Positions 62,500-64,000 of a DNA stretch of 64,000 nt are shown piece by piece. This stretch comes from Bacillus zhangzhouensis (GTDB lineage: Bacteria; Bacillota; Bacilli; Bacillales; Bacillaceae), in assembly GCF_000715205.1 (NCBI RefSeq), contig NZ_JOTP01000004.1:124001-188000 (forward strand), written 5' to 3'. The notes under the pieces are model-generated. The model was not told the DNA's origin. It ran no database searches and saw only the letters and a list, made by a program, of their open reading frames with translations. The stretch's first letter is position 1. Every line of letters starts with the position of its first letter. The translations under genes were made by a program, and so were the position numbers.

Positions 62500-63321
62500 T
62501 CAAAAAGGTGTCCATTTGACTTGTTGCGCTTGCTTTAGTCTTGCTTCTGGCTCACGCCAGTCAACTACATTCCACCACCTGTCTACGTATTGCGCCTTTT
62601 CATTCAGATATTGAAGGTAGTAGGCATGCTCCCATACATCAAGAGCCAGAAGAGGGATGACATCCCATTGTGATAAAAGTTGATGACGTTCTGCCTGTAA
62701 AATCTCTAAACGTTGTGACCGGGGCGCCCATACGAGAATAGCCCAACCAACACCTTCTACTTGTTTGGCAGCTGCTGAAAATTGGGATTTGAATGCGTCA
62801 TAGCTGTCAAACGAATGCTCAATCAGGCGGAGCATTTGACCAGTAGGCTTTCTTTTTCCAGAAGGACTCATGGAAAACCAAAAGATACAATGTAAATAAT
62901 GTCCCGCTCCATGGAAGGCAAGCTCACGTTCCCAGTGCTTGATCATCGTAAAATCATTGGTTCTTCTCGCTTTTTTTAACGCAACCTCAGCTTTGTTCAG
63001 ACCATCGACATATGATTGATGATGCTTCTGGTGATGCAAATACATAATCTCTTTTGAAATATAGGGTTCTAGTGCTTCATACCGATAAGGGAGAGGTGGT
63101 AATTGGTGACCTCCAGCTGCTACATCTCGCAGTGCTTCGGGCTGGTTCATGTCAGCTGCAATACTTTCAGCAAGTTCATACCACTCTTGTTCACTGGAGC
63201 GCTCATCATTCATTTTTAACAATAAATTTTCTGCTTTCTGACGGATATCTTCATCCTGAACCACGTTTTGAAAAGAGCTAAGCCACTCTTTGAGCTGCAT
63301 TCGATATTCTTCCTTATTCAT
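62500..63321 (-). CDS. sodF: Fe/Mn superoxide dismutase with N-terminal extension (SodF)
   Basis: 273 residues. An extra helical N-terminal region of about 70 residues precedes a standard Fe/Mn-SOD: PPLPYRYEALEPYISKEIMYLHHQKHHQSYVDGLN, then FHGAGHYLHCIFWFSMSP and ALDVWEHAYYLQYLN, giving the three His and one Asp metal ligands. This long form is peculiar to bacilli. Its ATG overlaps the end of sqhC by 8 nt, so the two are coupled. Confidence 0.92.
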   Translation of the reverse strand: MNKEEYRMQLKEWLSSFQNVVQDEDIRQKAENLLLKMNDERSSEQEWYELAESIAADMNQPEALRDVAAGGHQLPPLPYRYEALEPYISKEIMYLHHQKHHQSYVDGLNKAEVALKKARRTNDFTMIKHWERELAFHGAGHYLHCIFWFSMSPSGKRKPTGQMLRLIEHSFDSYDAFKSQFSAAAKQVEGVGWAILVWAPRSQRLEILQAERHQLLSQWDVIPLLALDVWEHAYYLQYLNEKAQYVDRWWNVVDWREPEARLKQAQQVKWTPF

Positions 63322-64000
63322 TGATACGCCTCATTTCTTCTAAAAATGTGGAACAAGCCATCATTGGAAATACAAATGGATAGCTATGATAGGTGATATA
63401 AAACTGCTTTGGAAGGCCAATGCCCACTGGATAATACAAGGCTTCATTGGAATGCTGATGATTCACCAAAAATGAGATGGCTTTAAAAATCGATGTGTCA
63501 TCTGGCTTCTCATATTGCAACAGAGCCTCTGCGGCCCAAGCAGTTTGAACCACTGTGCCAAATGGGAGCGAGACAAACGTTTTGACCTCTGCACTTTTGC
63601 ACGATTCCCCGAAGCTACCATCTTCTAGTTGAATCTGTTTTAAGAAACGGCACGCTTTCTGAACGGCAGGGTGTGAGTAGGGGATGCCAGCAGCTTTGAG
63701 TCCTGTTAATGCTGCCCAGGTTCCATAAATATAGCAAACGCCCCATCTGCCAAACCATGATCCGTTTTTCTCTTGATGATCAAGGAGCCATTTTACACAT
63801 TGATCTTTCTGCCTGAGCATGGATGGAGACATGGTTTTCTCCTTTAAACCAATAAGATGAAGCACGCGTCCTGTTATATCGGGAGTAGATGGATCAATGG
63901 CGGCATCCTCCGCAGATTCGAGCGGTAAATGACGAAGCAAGAAGTGATTTTGATTTTTTTCGAAAGCAGAAAAGCCGCCATCACGGTTTTGCATGGAAAG
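63314..64000 (-). CDS. sqhC: Squalene-hopene-cyclase-family protein SqhC, C-terminal part only
   Basis: About 228 C-terminal residues; the reading frame continues beyond the window. QW repeats are visible: QNRDGGFSAF, QEKNGSWFGRWGVCYIYGTWAAL and LEDGSFGESC. DPSTPDITGRVLHLIG belongs to the late part of the enzyme; the DxDD protonation motif lies outside the window. In B. subtilis SqhC cyclises tetraprenyl-curcumene to sporulenes, which protect spores against peroxide, and sodF follows, as here. Confidence 0.92.
   Translation of the reverse strand, partial: LSMQNRDGGFSAFEKNQNHFLLRHLPLESAEDAAIDPSTPDITGRVLHLIGLKEKTMSPSMLRQKDQCVKWLLDHQEKNGSWFGRWGVCYIYGTWAALTGLKAAGIPYSHPAVQKACRFLKQIQLEDGSFGESCKSAEVKTFVSLPFGTVVQTAWAAEALLQYEKPDDTSIFKAISFLVNHQHSNEALYYPVGIGLPKQFYITYHSYPFVFPMMACSTFLEEMRRINE

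Overview
The window is a 64-kb piece of a low-GC Gram-positive chromosome that is almost gap-free and carries many sporulation genes (sspL, cgeABCD, spsM, gerT, yodI, cdaS, sqhC). Gene content and order follow the ypcP to sqhC interval of Bacillus subtilis closely, but with differences: a formate-tetrahydrofolate ligase (fhs) and an AIM24-family gene, an uninterrupted spsM with no SP-beta prophage, no cgeE and no yojK, and a sigma-54 activator next to kamA. The best guess is a Bacillus pumilus-group chromosome (pumilus/safensis/altitudinis). That is inferred from gene order and protein resemblance recalled from memory; no database search was possible.

Layout. 1-4.0 kb: FEN-type nuclease ypcP, a composite palindrome/repeat block, spore protein sspL, queuosine-precursor transporter ypdP, two RNase H-like genes (ypdQ, ypeP), ypeQ, degR and cspD. 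4.2-14.8 kb: metabolism and redox genes (AIM24, ugtP, metA, fhs, bsaA, ypgQ, ypgR, ilvD, bacilliredoxin brxA, methyltransferase ypiP). 15-25 kb: ypjP-ypjQ, thyB-dfrA-ypkP, yplQ, yplP, ilvA, ypmP, a DegV gene, and ypmQ-ypmR-ypmS-ypmT. 25-27.6 kb: a DUF4397 gene, a zinc-ribbon gene, MarR regulator ypoP and divergent msrA-msrB.

27.7-33 kb is a spore-crust glycosylation island: spsM, a divergent cytidylyltransferase-like gene, cgeAB and cgeCD. Sigma-K-like promoters can be read upstream of spsM, cgeA and cgeC. 33.1-36.3 kb holds a PAS-AAA+-Fis activator, a textbook -24/-12 (SigL) promoter, kamA (lysine 2,3-aminomutase) and a zinc-finger gene, which together look like a self-contained inducible lysine-catabolic module. 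36.3-44.9 kb follows the B. subtilis yozE-yodN-yozD-yodM-yodL-deoD-yodJ-yodI-yodH-ctpA-yodF order. 45.2-49.5 kb: the yodC/yodB quinone-stress pair, a proline-rich protein, gerT, yojE, and yojF-bshB2 (bacillithiol synthesis). 49.5-57 kb: MATE exporter yojI, cdaS, LysM endopeptidase cwlS, a Cu/Zn-SOD-like lipoprotein, and the MoxR/VWA pair yojN-yojO. 57-64 kb: odhAB (2-oxoglutarate dehydrogenase), yocS, sodF and the C-terminal part of sqhC, which runs off the end.

No rRNA, tRNA, CRISPR array, insertion sequence or prophage was seen. The most interesting points are the SigL-kamA module, the intact spsM/attB-equivalent site with a variant sugar-nucleotide enzyme beside it, the copied ypiP 3' end inside the repeat block behind ypcP, residue-level differences from B. 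subtilis in YodB and YojM, and several small membrane ORFs with good ribosome-binding sites.
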